Shown here piece after piece: positions 1 through 8,753 of a stretch of 39,658 bases of DNA (positions are counted from its first letter, which is position 1; each line of letters begins with the position of its first letter). Below the pieces are notes generated by a model. The model saw only the letters and a list, made by a program, of their open reading frames with translations, was not told where the DNA came from and ran no database searches. The position numbers and the translations under genes were made by a program. The DNA is from Deltaproteobacteria bacterium (GTDB taxonomy: Bacteria > Myxococcota_A > UBA9160 > UBA4427): NCBI GenBank assembly GCA_002691205.1, contig NZHD01000052.1:1-39658 (forward strand). The letters are read 5' to 3'.

Positions 1-57
1 CAAAAAAAAAAATCTACCGCCTAATTTATAAAATTGAAGCGTTCCGAAAACCGAACT

Positions 58-71
58 AACCCGATCGGGTT
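58..71. promoter_or_regulatory. 14-bp perfect palindrome
   Basis: AACCCGATCGGGTT is perfectly self-complementary and lies about 185 bases before the RidA-like gene. It could be an operator for a dimeric regulator or the base of a transcript hairpin. No T-run follows, so an intrinsic terminator is unlikely. The function is inference only. Confidence 0.3.
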
Positions 72-200
72 GGATCACTTCCCAGCAGTAAGGTGATGCC
101 CCGTCTCTCTCTCTAGCCCCGTACAAATAGCTCCCCTACCGTGTGAATGTCTTTTAGTGAATTAAGCCAGAACTCAAAGACGTTTAATCTCACGGCGGCA

Positions 201-218
201 AAAAGGGCAGTCCCTTTT
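201..218 (+). terminator. AT-flanked hairpin just upstream of the RidA-like gene
   Basis: AAAAGGG and CCCTTTT form a perfect 7-bp stem around the loop CAGT. The 3' arm itself ends in four T. It lies 37 bases before the ATG at 256 and could terminate or attenuate transcription entering from upstream. It lacks a long T-tail, so the call is weak. Confidence 0.3.
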
Positions 219-255
219 CTTAGAACAGAGCAAGATTTCTCAAAGGAGCCGGCAG

Positions 256-627
256 ATGATCGATGTCATCGTCCCACCCAAAAGTCAGGAAGTCTACGAA
301 CAGATGCAATTTGCCCCCGCGGTCCGGAGTGGAGATTTCATTTTCTGCTCAGGCAGCGTCGGGACCGGCGAATCGGCGGAAGAAGAATTTCGACAGGCTT
401 GGAAAAACATCGGGTACGTCCTCCGGGAAGCCGGCGCGACTTTCGAAGACATCGTCGATACAACCCTTTATATTGTCGACATGAAAGCCCATGCTGAAAT
501 AATGTTCAGAGTCAAAAGCGAATTCATCAAAAAGCCCTACCCCGCATCCACTTGGATTGGAGTCACGGAATTAGTGGCCCCCGATGCGCGAGCTGAAATC
601 AAAGTCATCGCGCAAAGAAAAGGTTGA
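256..627 (+). CDS. RidA/YjgF/UK114-family enamine/imine deaminase
   Basis: This 123-residue protein has the usual length of the RidA (YER057c/YjgF/UK114) family. Members hydrolyse reactive enamine/imine intermediates made by PLP enzymes in the cytosol, and related subfamilies act in ring or amine catabolism. Family signatures are visible: FCSGSVGTG near residue 31, a central WKNIGYVLREAGATFEDIVDT stretch (helix and following strand), and the C-terminal DARAEIKVIA segment. The arginine of that segment corresponds to the substrate-carboxylate-binding Arg of true RidA. AAGGAG lies about 10 bases before the ATG, which supports this start. The next gene begins 10 bases downstream, so the two may be co-transcribed. 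The exact subfamily (RidA or Rid1-7) cannot be settled by eye. Confidence 0.9.
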   Translation: MIDVIVPPKSQEVYEQMQFAPAVRSGDFIFCSGSVGTGESAEEEFRQAWKNIGYVLREAGATFEDIVDTTLYIVDMKAHAEIMFRVKSEFIKKPYPASTWIGVTELVAPDARAEIKVIAQRKG

Positions 628-637
628 GTCACAGACT

Positions 638-1174
638 ATGTCTAGAAAATGGATACCCAAGGGCCTTACGCTTGCCCTCGCCCTATCAATCATCCCAGGT
701 GCATCGGTCGCCGTCGATGAAGTGGCGGTCGCTCGCGCCCTCCAAGAGCCAACCAACCCGTGGGAAGACAGAATTATCACTATCCCGGATGGCCACTCGA
801 ACAAACAGGTCTGGCTTCGGATTCTCCCCGTTCTTTTTCAGGACATCGAGCTGAGCTCAAATCAAACTGAGAAAATTGCACGCACCGTCGACGGACTCTT
901 GATCCAGCGCGCGAAAATTAGTGAATTAAACGCAGAGCTCAAAACTGTTTCCAAAGAGAACGAGCCAGAGCGCGTTAAGGCCCTCAAAAAAGAGATCTCG
1001 GGCTTGCAGCCCAGCCTCAAGCCCATCGATCGCCTCACCACCTTCCGTGCTTATTTGGAAGCCGACCAACTCCGGCAATACGATTACAATCGGGCCCTTG
1101 TGCGTCAAAATTACCTTCCGGGCGGGATCTGGAAGAACAAGGGGGGGGGCAAAACCTCGAAGGGCGGCTCCTAA
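638..1174 (+). CDS. Small exported protein of unknown function, glycine/lysine-rich C-terminus
   Basis: This is 178 residues from the ATG at 638. An upstream in-frame start at 584 would overlap the RidA-like gene and hide the signal peptide, so I prefer 638. Residues 1-25 form a signal peptide (basic MSRKWIPKG, then a hydrophobic stretch ending in ASVAV), so the product is probably periplasmic. The middle, residues 70-150, is charged and helical (heptad-like KISELNAELKTVSK). It loosely recalls Spy/CpxP-type helical periplasmic proteins, but I see no decisive motif and do not assign it. The tail KNKGGGKTSKGGS is encoded partly by a run of nine G at 1141-1149, a site prone to slippage or sequencing error. 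It lies 10 bases after the RidA-like gene. Confidence 0.65.
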   Translation: MSRKWIPKGLTLALALSIIPGASVAVDEVAVARALQEPTNPWEDRIITIPDGHSNKQVWLRILPVLFQDIELSSNQTEKIARTVDGLLIQRAKISELNAELKTVSKENEPERVKALKKEISGLQPSLKPIDRLTTFRAYLEADQLRQYDYNRALVRQNYLPGGIWKNKGGGKTSKGGS

Positions 1175-1185
1175 AGAGGCCCTTC
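1159..1185. terminator. Inverted repeat between converging genes
   Basis: GAAGGGC (1159-1165) and GCCCTTC (1179-1185) are perfect complements around a 13-base loop. They span the stop codon of the plus-strand gene, just before the stop of the converging TPR lipoprotein gene. The position suits a bidirectional terminator, but neither side has a T-run. Confidence 0.35.
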
Positions 1186-1205
1186 TATGCAGAAGAAGCG
1201 CACGA

Positions 1206-3431
1206 TCATGAGCTGGCCTCGGAATCCCCTTCTTGGCTCTCAATGAGTTCAAGAGTCTCTTTCCCATTGACGGAACTTCCAAAACGAATCGATTGATGGG
1301 CCAGGCTCTTGGCCCGACCCAGATCACCATTTCGGTCAAGAATTCGTTGAGCCAGGAATGCGGTCGCCACGCCGTACTCTCCATGATGAGCCACAAGTTT
1401 CTCAAGGCGATCATCGACCTCAATTTCTCGACCGGCTCTATCAAGCATTTTAATCGCGCGCCACTCGGCTTCAGGATCCAGCCAATCCAGCTCCGCGGCT
1501 TGGTCATAGAGAGCCAGAGCGGCATCAATCTGCCCTTCTTCGGCCGTGAGGTCGGCCAAAGCCAGGAGTGAGGAGCTACTTTCTGGTTCAAGCGAGATCG
1601 CTTTCTCAAGGGCCTCCCGAATCTCAACCCTCGGCTTCTCGGAACCCGCTTTGGATAGAGCCCTTGCTTTAAGTTCATAAAAGCCTGCAAAACCGGGAGA
1701 GACTTGAATGGCCCGGTCGATTCGTTTTAACGCCAGATCACTCCGTCCCAGGATCAATAGATTGTCTACCATCACCTCAAGAGGCTTGAAGCCACTCGGT
1801 CGATCTAGACTGATCTCAGAAGCAGCCACGAATTCAATCGCTCTTTTCGGGCTCTCTACGGCATAGACCGTAGCCACCAAAGCGACCCCGTCTGGGAGTA
1901 GACCGGGTACATTTCCAGCCGCCTTCGCCCACTGAAATGCAGCCTGCACGTGGCCTCTCCAAAGTGCATTCTTAACAGCCAACTCATATCCCATGGGGTT
2001 TTCGGGCTGGTGCTTGATATACGCACCGATGAGCTGAGCCATGGCCCCGGGGTCTCTCACCGACCGGTGCACCCGATCGAGTTTCTGCAAAACTTCCAAA
2101 TTATCGGACCCATTCCGAGCGGCCTCAATATATTGCAGATGAGCTCCCTCAAAATCTCCCATCTGCTCTCGTGCCTCACCCACTAGCTGGCGGGCGACAC
2201 TATTCCCAGGCCAATGCACGAGAGCGGCGTCAAGAAAAGCAACGGCTTGCTCGGGCTCGCCTCGATCCAACGCCAATCGACCGGAAAGCAAATTGACGAA
2301 CTCTTCTTTTTTCAGCTTGGTGATTTCAGTTTCTGCAGCCTCGAGCTCGCCCGCACGAATGAGCAAATCGACATATTGCATTTGAAGAGACTCGGAAACT
2401 CTTTTGGCCTTTTCGACCACACTCGTGAAAACAGCGACGGCTGTTGGATAGTCATCGGCGCCAACATAGTAATCCACGAGGCGCAGACCTACTGTACCCT
2501 TCCAAGATTCTTCAGGAATCGCAGCAATCACTTCAGAGGCTCTTTCGTCTGCCCCTGTCGCACTCAAACGACTTGAAAGTTCGAAGACAAAGTCAATCTC
2601 CTCCGCGTCGAGTTCGATCGCTTCCTCTAGAATCTTCATCGAGCGTAAAAATCGCCCCTCTCCGTCATTGAAATCAATGGCGGCAAAAACGACTCGAGGA
2701 CTGGATGGGAATTCACTTAAGCATTCGTCCCACAGTTCGGTTGCCTTTTCAAGCGAACCCTCCTCTTGGTTTTCATAGGTAAAAGATGCCTCGAACATGC
2801 AAAACTTTTCAGCCCACTCCGGAGACACTTCGTTCTCTGCGGCCACTTCTTTTGCCGCTTCCACAGCAGGCCGAATCTCCTCTGTGAGTTCAAGGTCCAA
2901 AAGAAGCTCAATCCGAGTCGTGAGCGCATTAAAGTCATCTGGGCGCCGCTCTAGAATAAAATCAATATCACGCAGAGCTTCGGCTTCCCGATTCAATCTT
3001 CGATTCGCAGTGATGCGAACGTAAAGGGCCTCAAGAAGGTCGGGGTATTCCTCAAGAATTTGGCTGGCCCGGACAATCGCGTCATCTGGGCTGCCCCCCT
3101 GGAGGTGAGCTGAGGCCAGAATCACGCCATCTTCCGGTAAAGCTTCCTCCGACTCAAACACCTTGGTCAAAGGCCAAATCGCAAGGGACGGCCGACCCGA
3201 GGAGATCAAGGTCAGGCCGTAAAGCCGATTAAGATCTATGTCGTCGGGGGTTTGGTCGAGCAAGGCCTCAATCTGAGGTACGACTTCAGCTTGGCGGCCT
3301 TCCTCTATCATCTCTCTAAGTTCATCGGCACTTCTTTGGCGATCGTAGCCGCATCCGAAAGCCGAGACTGCGAGCAGTAATGCAAGGAAGAACAAGAAAA
3401 TTCTGTATCGGCCCGATTTCCGCTTCCCCAA
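1206..3431 (-). CDS. TPR-repeat lipoprotein
   Basis: The 741-residue protein starts at a TTG preceded by an AGGGAG ribosome-binding site about 8 bases away. Residues 1-27 are a basic then hydrophobic leader (IFLFFLALLLAVSAFGC). Cys27 is a plausible lipidation site, although A-F-G-C is not an ideal lipobox. The rest is a long helical solenoid of tetratricopeptide-like pairs, for example DIDLNRLYGLTLISSGRPSL, ESSSSLLALADLTAEEGQID and ALALYDQAAELDW. TPR lipoproteins usually scaffold envelope complexes or exopolysaccharide/secretion machinery. No partner is visible here. It follows the amidohydrolase gene by only 21 bases on the same strand, so the two probably share a transcript, although a functional link is not obvious. 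Confidence 0.8.
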   Translation of the reverse strand: MGKRKSGRYRIFLFFLALLLAVSAFGCGYDRQRSADELREMIEEGRQAEVVPQIEALLDQTPDDIDLNRLYGLTLISSGRPSLAIWPLTKVFESEEALPEDGVILASAHLQGGSPDDAIVRASQILEEYPDLLEALYVRITANRRLNREAEALRDIDFILERRPDDFNALTTRIELLLDLELTEEIRPAVEAAKEVAAENEVSPEWAEKFCMFEASFTYENQEEGSLEKATELWDECLSEFPSSPRVVFAAIDFNDGEGRFLRSMKILEEAIELDAEEIDFVFELSSRLSATGADERASEVIAAIPEESWKGTVGLRLVDYYVGADDYPTAVAVFTSVVEKAKRVSESLQMQYVDLLIRAGELEAAETEITKLKKEEFVNLLSGRLALDRGEPEQAVAFLDAALVHWPGNSVARQLVGEAREQMGDFEGAHLQYIEAARNGSDNLEVLQKLDRVHRSVRDPGAMAQLIGAYIKHQPENPMGYELAVKNALWRGHVQAAFQWAKAAGNVPGLLPDGVALVATVYAVESPKRAIEFVAASEISLDRPSGFKPLEVMVDNLLILGRSDLALKRIDRAIQVSPGFAGFYELKARALSKAGSEKPRVEIREALEKAISLEPESSSSLLALADLTAEEGQIDAALALYDQAAELDWLDPEAEWRAIKMLDRAGREIEVDDRLEKLVAHHGEYGVATAFLAQRILDRNGDLGRAKSLAHQSIRFGSSVNGKETLELIESQEGDSEASS

Positions 3432-3452
3432 ACCGACTCCCTTCAGATTTAA

Positions 3453-5153
3453 TTAAGCCGTTCCGTGCCGAAGCAGCTTTCCGGGCGTTTCACCAGTGCA
3501 TTCGCCGTCTTCGAAGGTCACCGTCCCGTTAACCATCGTCTGGCGGTATCCCGTCGCTCCTTGGGCCAATCGCCAATCTCCCGCAGGAAAATCATAGAGC
3601 CGTTCGGGCTCTTTCAGATTTAGCGCATCATAGTCATAGACCACAATATCGGCGGGGGCCCCCTCACTCAGGTAGCCGCGATCCTTCAGGCCAGCCGCCA
3701 TGGCGGAGTAAGCCGAAAGTTTCCAATGTGCAGTTTCGAGATCCATCACCTGGTTCTCTCTCACCAATTTGGCCAAGAACTCGGTGGGATATCGCCCCAT
3801 GGTCAAGAATTTCATGTGGGCACCGCCGTCCGAAAGACCAGGCAGGGTATGAGGATGATTCGCCAATTCAGACATCTTATCCATTTCCATATGCTGCGGC
3901 GGAGTAATGAAAAGAGTTTCAAGTCGATCCGCAATGGAAATATCAAGCATGACGTCGATGGGATGTCGCCCTTCACGTTCGGCCACCTCTCCAATTGTGA
4001 ACCCGATATATTGCTCGTTTTCAGCGCAGGAAACTTCTCCGATCTTGAGCTCGTGAATCCCGGCCGTCATGGCACCTAAAAAGGTGTACTTGGGATTATA
4101 AAGATCCTTCACGGCCCCTCTCTTCACTGGGTCCTGCATATTGGCAATCTTTTCATCAATTGAACCAAGCGTCAAATCTCGCCAAGCCGGCTCCGTGTCG
4201 AAGAGGTTCCAATCGGCCAGTTGAAACTGGTAGTTGTTCTCGGCCGTGACCGCGTGAAGATAAACGCGATTCCCTCGCTTGTTCGCCGTGACGCCCCAAT
4301 CAAGGAGATCTTTGTAGCCGCCGAACGTGATACCGTGCTGATCCGTCGCCAAAGCCACCGCGTTCCAGAGCATGGGTTGGCCACTGATTTCGACCAAACG
4401 CTCGTTGAGTTCCATGTCGCCGCCCAAAATTTGGATCAAGCCACGGCCCTTCTCCTTCAAAACCTCCGCAAAGGCCACAAGGTCCTGCTCGGCCATCAAG
4501 TCGGTAATCATCGGGGTGCCGTCATAATCTCGCTGAACCGTCGTCTCTCCCAGGATTTGGGCCGAAAAACCACAACCTCCAACATCCATGGCTTCCGATA
4601 GAAGAGCACACATCTCTTTTCTTTCGGCATCGTTCGCCGGCCTCTTCTTGGCCTGCTCGATGCCCATGACATGCATCATGAGAGGGTTGAGAGGTACGTA
4701 AGAGAGTACGTTGACCCCTTTGGGAGTCCTATCCACGCTGTCCAAGTATTCCGGAAACGTCTCCCAGTCCCAGGGCATTCCTTCGGCCATGGTTTCCGCC
4801 TTTACGGCTTCGTTTCGCTCCATGGTCAGCATGGCCCGTTCTCGATCGGCCGCCGCGACAGGGGCGAAACCAAAGCCACAGTTGCCAATCGCCACCGAAG
4901 TCACGCCATGCCAGCCGTTGATGGTGCACCACGGGTCCCAGAAGATTTGGCCATCGAAATGCGTGTGCAAATCAACAAAGCCAGGACAGACGATATTGTC
5001 TTGAGCGTTAATCACTCGGTGAGCCTCGGAGTCTGAAATCCGGCCAATCCGCGCGATCTTGCCGTCTTTAATTCCGATATCGCCAACATAGCGGGGCGTT
5101 CTTAGGCCATCTAAGATGGTGCCCTTCTTAATGAGCGTGTCGTATGTTGGCAT
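3453..5153 (-). CDS. N-acyl-D-amino-acid deacylase-like amidohydrolase
   Basis: This 566-residue metal-dependent hydrolase belongs to the amidohydrolase superfamily (D-aminoacylase / amidohydrolase 3 type). The N-terminal beta-sandwich segment (LIKKGTILDG, GDIGIKDGKIARIG) is followed by the metal-binding HTH at residues 63-65 and NCGFGFAP with Cys92. Cys92 matches the metal-bridging cysteine of D-aminoacylases. HAVTAENN and LPGLSDGGAH supply the later His and the catalytic Asp, and the C-terminus returns to the sandwich (GAPADIVVYDYDAL). Family members remove acyl groups from N-acyl-D-amino acids or open cyclic amides. The substrate here is unknown. AGGGAG lies 7 bases before the ATG. It is first in a probable two-gene unit with the TPR lipoprotein. 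Confidence 0.85.
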   Translation of the reverse strand: MPTYDTLIKKGTILDGLRTPRYVGDIGIKDGKIARIGRISDSEAHRVINAQDNIVCPGFVDLHTHFDGQIFWDPWCTINGWHGVTSVAIGNCGFGFAPVAAADRERAMLTMERNEAVKAETMAEGMPWDWETFPEYLDSVDRTPKGVNVLSYVPLNPLMMHVMGIEQAKKRPANDAERKEMCALLSEAMDVGGCGFSAQILGETTVQRDYDGTPMITDLMAEQDLVAFAEVLKEKGRGLIQILGGDMELNERLVEISGQPMLWNAVALATDQHGITFGGYKDLLDWGVTANKRGNRVYLHAVTAENNYQFQLADWNLFDTEPAWRDLTLGSIDEKIANMQDPVKRGAVKDLYNPKYTFLGAMTAGIHELKIGEVSCAENEQYIGFTIGEVAEREGRHPIDVMLDISIADRLETLFITPPQHMEMDKMSELANHPHTLPGLSDGGAHMKFLTMGRYPTEFLAKLVRENQVMDLETAHWKLSAYSAMAAGLKDRGYLSEGAPADIVVYDYDALNLKEPERLYDFPAGDWRLAQGATGYRQTMVNGTVTFEDGECTGETPGKLLRHGTA

Positions 5154-5293
5154 TTGTAACTCCCTCGCTAACTTTTAACTTGATGATATCGACCGTTTGA
5201 TGGCTCTCAAATACAGACATGCAGGTTCCACTGACGTCCGCTTAAGATAGTGAGGGTATCCGCGGATCAAGGAATCACCGTATCCACTTGGGG

Positions 5294-6664
5294 CTAGATC
5301 AGACCATCTTCACGAACGTCCCAAAAGGACTGTTTCATCCCCTCAATGATCGCCGAGACATCCTCGGGGGAATGTGCTTCGCATAAATATGCTAGATGCA
5401 CTCCTGGCACAATCACTCCATGGCCCAAAAGGTGAATATAGAATTCTCGCTCCGCCCAGCGGAATTCATCCGTCAAGTCAAATGAACCTTCAATGGGCTT
5501 AGAGGTAAACCGGAGGTGGAATTTAGAACCGGCATTCAGAATTTTAGCCGGAAATCCGTTCTCTTCGCAAAAAGAGTTGATTTCGGAAGCCATTCGGTTG
5601 CCCTGCTCCATCAAGTAGGGATAGAGAGTGTCTTTTCGGTCCCGCATTGCGGTCACTTGTGCGATCCCCGCCGCCATAGACAGTGGGTTGCCGGAGAAAG
5701 TGCCGCCTGAGAAGAAGTATTTGGCACCGTCTTTGCCTGAGAATCCGTTCATGATGTCATCTCGACCACCCACCGCCCCAATCGGCGTACCTCCCCCCAG
5801 CGCCTTTCCATACGTGGCGATGTCAGGCGTGATCCCGAAATACTCTTGGGCTCCTCCGTAAGCCACACGAAAGCCCGTCACAACCTCGTCAAAACCTAAG
5901 ATCACATCGCACTCTGTGCAGACATCTCGAAGCTCTTGGAGAAAATCTCCAGCGTCGAGACGCGGGTTTGAATTCTGAGAGGCCTCAATAAAAACCGCCG
6001 CCAACTCGTCCTTATGCTTTCGAATGAGCTCGAACGCGGCATCGTCTCTATAAGGAAGTTTCAGCATCGTGTCGTCTCGCACAACGTCAGGAATGCCATC
6101 TCCCACCGACATGGGCTCAGGGGCACTTCGAGGTCCGGTAGGATCAGCAAAAATGAGGGCGTAATCATGCGCTCCGTGATAACAGCCATCAAAGGTTCCG
6201 ATCTTCTGTTTGCCCGTATACGCACGAGCCGCTCTCATCGCGTAGCTGGTGGCCTCAGTTCCCGTATTGCAGATGACGACTTGATCCGAGCATGGGCTCG
6301 CCTCGACCAACAGGTCTCCAAGCACCGGTTGAAGAGGGCTCGGTATCCCGTGAAGCCAGCCCTTGCTGATTTGGTCTTCCAGTGCAGCGACAACTTCGGG
6401 AGGCCGATGACCCAGAACCAGCGGCCCGAAACCCATCGTGGTATCGATGTACGTGTTGCCGTCGACATCCGTCATGTTTCCGCCGTCGGCCGACTCAATA
6501 TAAATAGGGTGAGGAAGCGAAACGGTCTGAACCACCTCCTGAGCCAGGCGAGAACCCGCTCGACCGGCTTCCGCAGAAAGGGGCGTACTCTCGATTAGTT
6601 TTTTACGAGCCTCTTGCGCTTTTTTACCGTTTAAAATTTTTTCGAAGGCTTCTTTTTTTTTCAT
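5294..6664 (-). CDS. Class III PLP aminotransferase, glutamate-1-semialdehyde aminomutase-like
   Basis: This is 456 residues from the ATG at 6664, which has AGGGAG about 12 bases upstream. A TTG at 6703 is also in frame but adds only a poor leader. The fold-type I PLP motifs are clear: CNTGTEATSYAMRAAR (cofactor phosphate region), FDGCYHGAHD, FDEVVTGFR with the Asp that contacts the pyridine nitrogen, and ATYGKALGGGTPIGA with the Schiff-base lysine near residue 287. The pattern matches the hemL/GSAM-like subgroup. The extended N-terminus and catabolic neighbours argue for a secondary-metabolism or amine-catabolism transaminase/aminomutase rather than the haem-pathway enzyme. It lies 140 bases upstream of the amidohydrolase on the same strand and could supply or consume an amino compound handled by it. 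Confidence 0.85.
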   Translation of the reverse strand: MKKKEAFEKILNGKKAQEARKKLIESTPLSAEAGRAGSRLAQEVVQTVSLPHPIYIESADGGNMTDVDGNTYIDTTMGFGPLVLGHRPPEVVAALEDQISKGWLHGIPSPLQPVLGDLLVEASPCSDQVVICNTGTEATSYAMRAARAYTGKQKIGTFDGCYHGAHDYALIFADPTGPRSAPEPMSVGDGIPDVVRDDTMLKLPYRDDAAFELIRKHKDELAAVFIEASQNSNPRLDAGDFLQELRDVCTECDVILGFDEVVTGFRVAYGGAQEYFGITPDIATYGKALGGGTPIGAVGGRDDIMNGFSGKDGAKYFFSGGTFSGNPLSMAAGIAQVTAMRDRKDTLYPYLMEQGNRMASEINSFCEENGFPAKILNAGSKFHLRFTSKPIEGSFDLTDEFRWAEREFYIHLLGHGVIVPGVHLAYLCEAHSPEDVSAIIEGMKQSFWDVREDGLI

Positions 6665-6931
6665 GGCGCCGCGGTGTCTCCCTGAATCAATTGTTTCCAA
6701 CAACGAGAAAAACTTGGGTTAGACGAAAAAACACACTTGCTCAACCCCAATGGAGGAGCATCTAATACAGGTACGAAACTGTACATACCTCCGACGGGGT
6801 AGCCCCATTTCCCTCAAACGGAGATATCAATCTACAAGAGCACAAAGACGCTATCTGAGAAAAACGCGTTTCAAGACTCTCAGGTACAATCTAATGAGTT
6901 CGATCTTCTTTAAAGCCATTAAAGGGCCCTT

Positions 6932-7804
6932 TTGACTACATCCTCGCACTTGAACGCCCTAATGAAATTCGCTTCAAGTACATCGCTCATCGTCGAGTAC
7001 TGGGATGATCCCCAGCGGCTACTGGAGTCAGTCTGCAACGCTGTTGACGTCTGTATTCCCTCATCTATCCGCTACGTCAACTGGGCTCACCCCTTCAACG
7101 AAGGCCCTTCAGAAATTTATATATATCCAAAGTACTTCGTGACACCCGCCGCTTACGAAATTGGGGTCTGGACGCTCGACCCGCTAAACGCCGAACTGTT
7201 AAAGAAACCCAGGAGCCCCTTTTCTCTTCGGCAGGTCATGGATGAGGACTTTGAAAGCTCTGAGTATTTCCGCCTCGTCTACCAAAGCGCGAATATTGTG
7301 GATGAGCTCTGCTTTGGTTTCCCTCTTGAGGACGGGACCGAGAATTCAAACCACGCGAAAAAACATCATCTGGTCTTCGGCTTTTGTCGAACCAAGGATA
7401 AAGGCATATACACAGAGGCTGAGCTCGAGATAGCAAGAGCCATCTATCCAGCCATAAAGGTATGTGCAGAGCAAGCTTGTGCGCAGAACTCGACGGAGTC
7501 GCACGAGGATGAAAGTCTGCCCGATGTAAATTTTAATCTAGATGCCTTTGGGAAAGACGTACTCACTCCGCGAGAAAGAGAAGTCATCCGCCTCGTCTTG
7601 AGTGGACACAACACCGAGTCTGTGGCTCATCGGCTCGGAATTGCGGCTGATACGGTCAAGCTCCATCGGAAACATGCCTACGCTAAATTGGAGGTCAAGT
7701 CCCAAGGAGAGCTATTCACGCTTTTCCTAGACTTCTTGGGAGAAAGCCTCGATTCACAGAGCATGCCCAGCCAGATCGAATCCAAAACTTCGGATACCGA
7801 GTAA
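6932..7804 (+). CDS. LuxR-type (GerE HTH) transcriptional regulator
   Basis: This is 290 residues from a TTG at 6932. An in-frame ATG at 6962 (MKFASS) is a good alternative, and neither has a strong ribosome-binding site. The C-terminal LTPREREVIRLVLSGHNTES at about residues 211-230, with VAHRLGIAADTVKLHRKHAYAKL after it, is a classic GerE/LuxR helix-turn-helix. The N-terminal 200 residues are probably a sensor domain. They contain no motif I can tie to acyl-homoserine-lactone binding, and no luxI-like synthase is in the window. There is no receiver-domain Asp pattern, so it is not a two-component response regulator. It is divergent from the aminotransferase and upstream of the SDR and enoyl-CoA hydratase genes, so it may control either side. 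Confidence 0.8.
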   Translation: MTTSSHLNALMKFASSTSLIVEYWDDPQRLLESVCNAVDVCIPSSIRYVNWAHPFNEGPSEIYIYPKYFVTPAAYEIGVWTLDPLNAELLKKPRSPFSLRQVMDEDFESSEYFRLVYQSANIVDELCFGFPLEDGTENSNHAKKHHLVFGFCRTKDKGIYTEAELEIARAIYPAIKVCAEQACAQNSTESHEDESLPDVNFNLDAFGKDVLTPREREVIRLVLSGHNTESVAHRLGIAADTVKLHRKHAYAKLEVKSQGELFTLFLDFLGESLDSQSMPSQIESKTSDTE

Positions 7805-7868
7805 AGGCTACGTCTGCCGACACGAAAGCCAAAGTCAAAATAAGCTGAAGGCTACGCTCATCGACACG
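7804..7868 (+). repeat. Imperfect 21-bp direct repeat pair between regulator and SDR genes
   Basis: AAGGCTACG-N6-CGACACG occurs at 7804-7824 and again at 7848-7868, with 16 of 21 positions identical and an offset of 44 bases, close to four helical turns. It lies between the LuxR-type regulator and the SDR gene, where an operator would be reasonable. Chance duplication cannot be excluded. Confidence 0.35.
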
Positions 7869-7899
7869 CCCATCAAGCAGTACAAAAGAGGATTTGAAA

Positions 7900-8694
7900 A
7901 TGACTAATTACTTTGACGTAAGCGGCAAGACCGCTTTAATCACCGGCGGGTCTCGGGGGCTCGGTAGAATGATGGCGGAAGCCTACGTTCGAAGCGGCGT
8001 GAAGACCTACATAACAGCTCGACATGCTGATGTTTGCGAACAAACATCAAAAGAGCTTTCTGAATTCGGCGAGTGCATCGCTATACAAAATGACCAATCA
8101 ACCCTCGAAGGCGTACATGCGCTCGCTGATGAAATAAAAAGTAAAGAAAAACATCTCGACATATTGATCAACAATGCCGGAACGGGTTGGCACGCGGAAT
8201 TTGAAGAATTTCCCGAAGCCGGCTGGGACAAGACTTTTAACTTGAACATCAAGTCCGTCTTCTTTTTAACCCAACAGCTCACGCCCCTATTGGCGGCGGA
8301 AGCAAGCGTCGATAAGCCCTCAAAGGTGATCAACATCGCTTCTACGGATGCCCTCTGGGTTCCCACCGATGAAGCCTACCCCTACCCCGCCAGCAAGGCA
8401 GGACTGCTCCACCTCACTCGCAAACTGGCCCACAAGCTCGTCAAGCAACACATCCACGTCAACGCCATCGCGCCTGGGGCTTTCGCAAGCGAGATGAACA
8501 CCATGGCCCGCGATGAGCCTGAAATGGTGGGACGATTTATTCCCGCTGGACGCATCGGGGAAATTGCAGATGTGGGAGGAACGGCGATCTACATGCTGTC
8601 CCGAGCCGGTGATTACCTCGTGGGCATTACCCTCACCCTCGACGGGGGCGTGGTCTGGGCCACGTCAAACCGGCTTGACGATTCCGAAGCATAG
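7900..8694 (+). CDS. Short-chain dehydrogenase/reductase (SDR), NAD(P)-dependent
   Basis: This is 264 residues from the ATG at 7900, with AGAGGA 7-8 bases upstream. A TTG six bases earlier is less likely. Classical SDR features are all present: the nucleotide-binding TGGSRGLG, the NNAG motif, the catalytic Ser in INIAST, and Tyr162-x3-Lys166 in YPASK. The C-terminus has the usual ITLTLDGGV. TARHAD after the second strand suggests an NADP-preferring site through its Arg, as inference. The enzyme would oxidise a secondary alcohol or reduce a ketone. Its placement before an enoyl-CoA hydratase fits a beta-oxidation-like or ring-degradation step. It ends in a strong intrinsic terminator. Confidence 0.92.
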   Translation: MTNYFDVSGKTALITGGSRGLGRMMAEAYVRSGVKTYITARHADVCEQTSKELSEFGECIAIQNDQSTLEGVHALADEIKSKEKHLDILINNAGTGWHAEFEEFPEAGWDKTFNLNIKSVFFLTQQLTPLLAAEASVDKPSKVINIASTDALWVPTDEAYPYPASKAGLLHLTRKLAHKLVKQHIHVNAIAPGAFASEMNTMARDEPEMVGRFIPAGRIGEIADVGGTAIYMLSRAGDYLVGITLTLDGGVVWATSNRLDDSEA

Positions 8695-8715
8695 ACCTTT
8701 AAAAATGGGCCTAGA

Positions 8716-8753
8716 ATGCTCTCTGTAAACAGACGTCACAGAGGGCATTTTTT
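8716..8753 (+). terminator. Rho-independent terminator after the SDR gene
   Basis: ATGCTCTCTGT (8716-8726) pairs with ACAGAGGGCAT (8738-8748) over 11 bp with one G-U wobble, around an 11-base loop. It is followed directly by a T-run to 8753. It lies 22 bases after the SDR stop codon and separates that gene from the enoyl-CoA hydratase. Confidence 0.85.

Noticed and set aside
5294-6664. Calling the aminotransferase hemL (glutamate-1-semialdehyde aminomutase)
   Set aside because: It shares the fold and motifs but lies among catabolic genes with no other tetrapyrrole gene nearby. The subgroup also contains non-haem aminotransferases.
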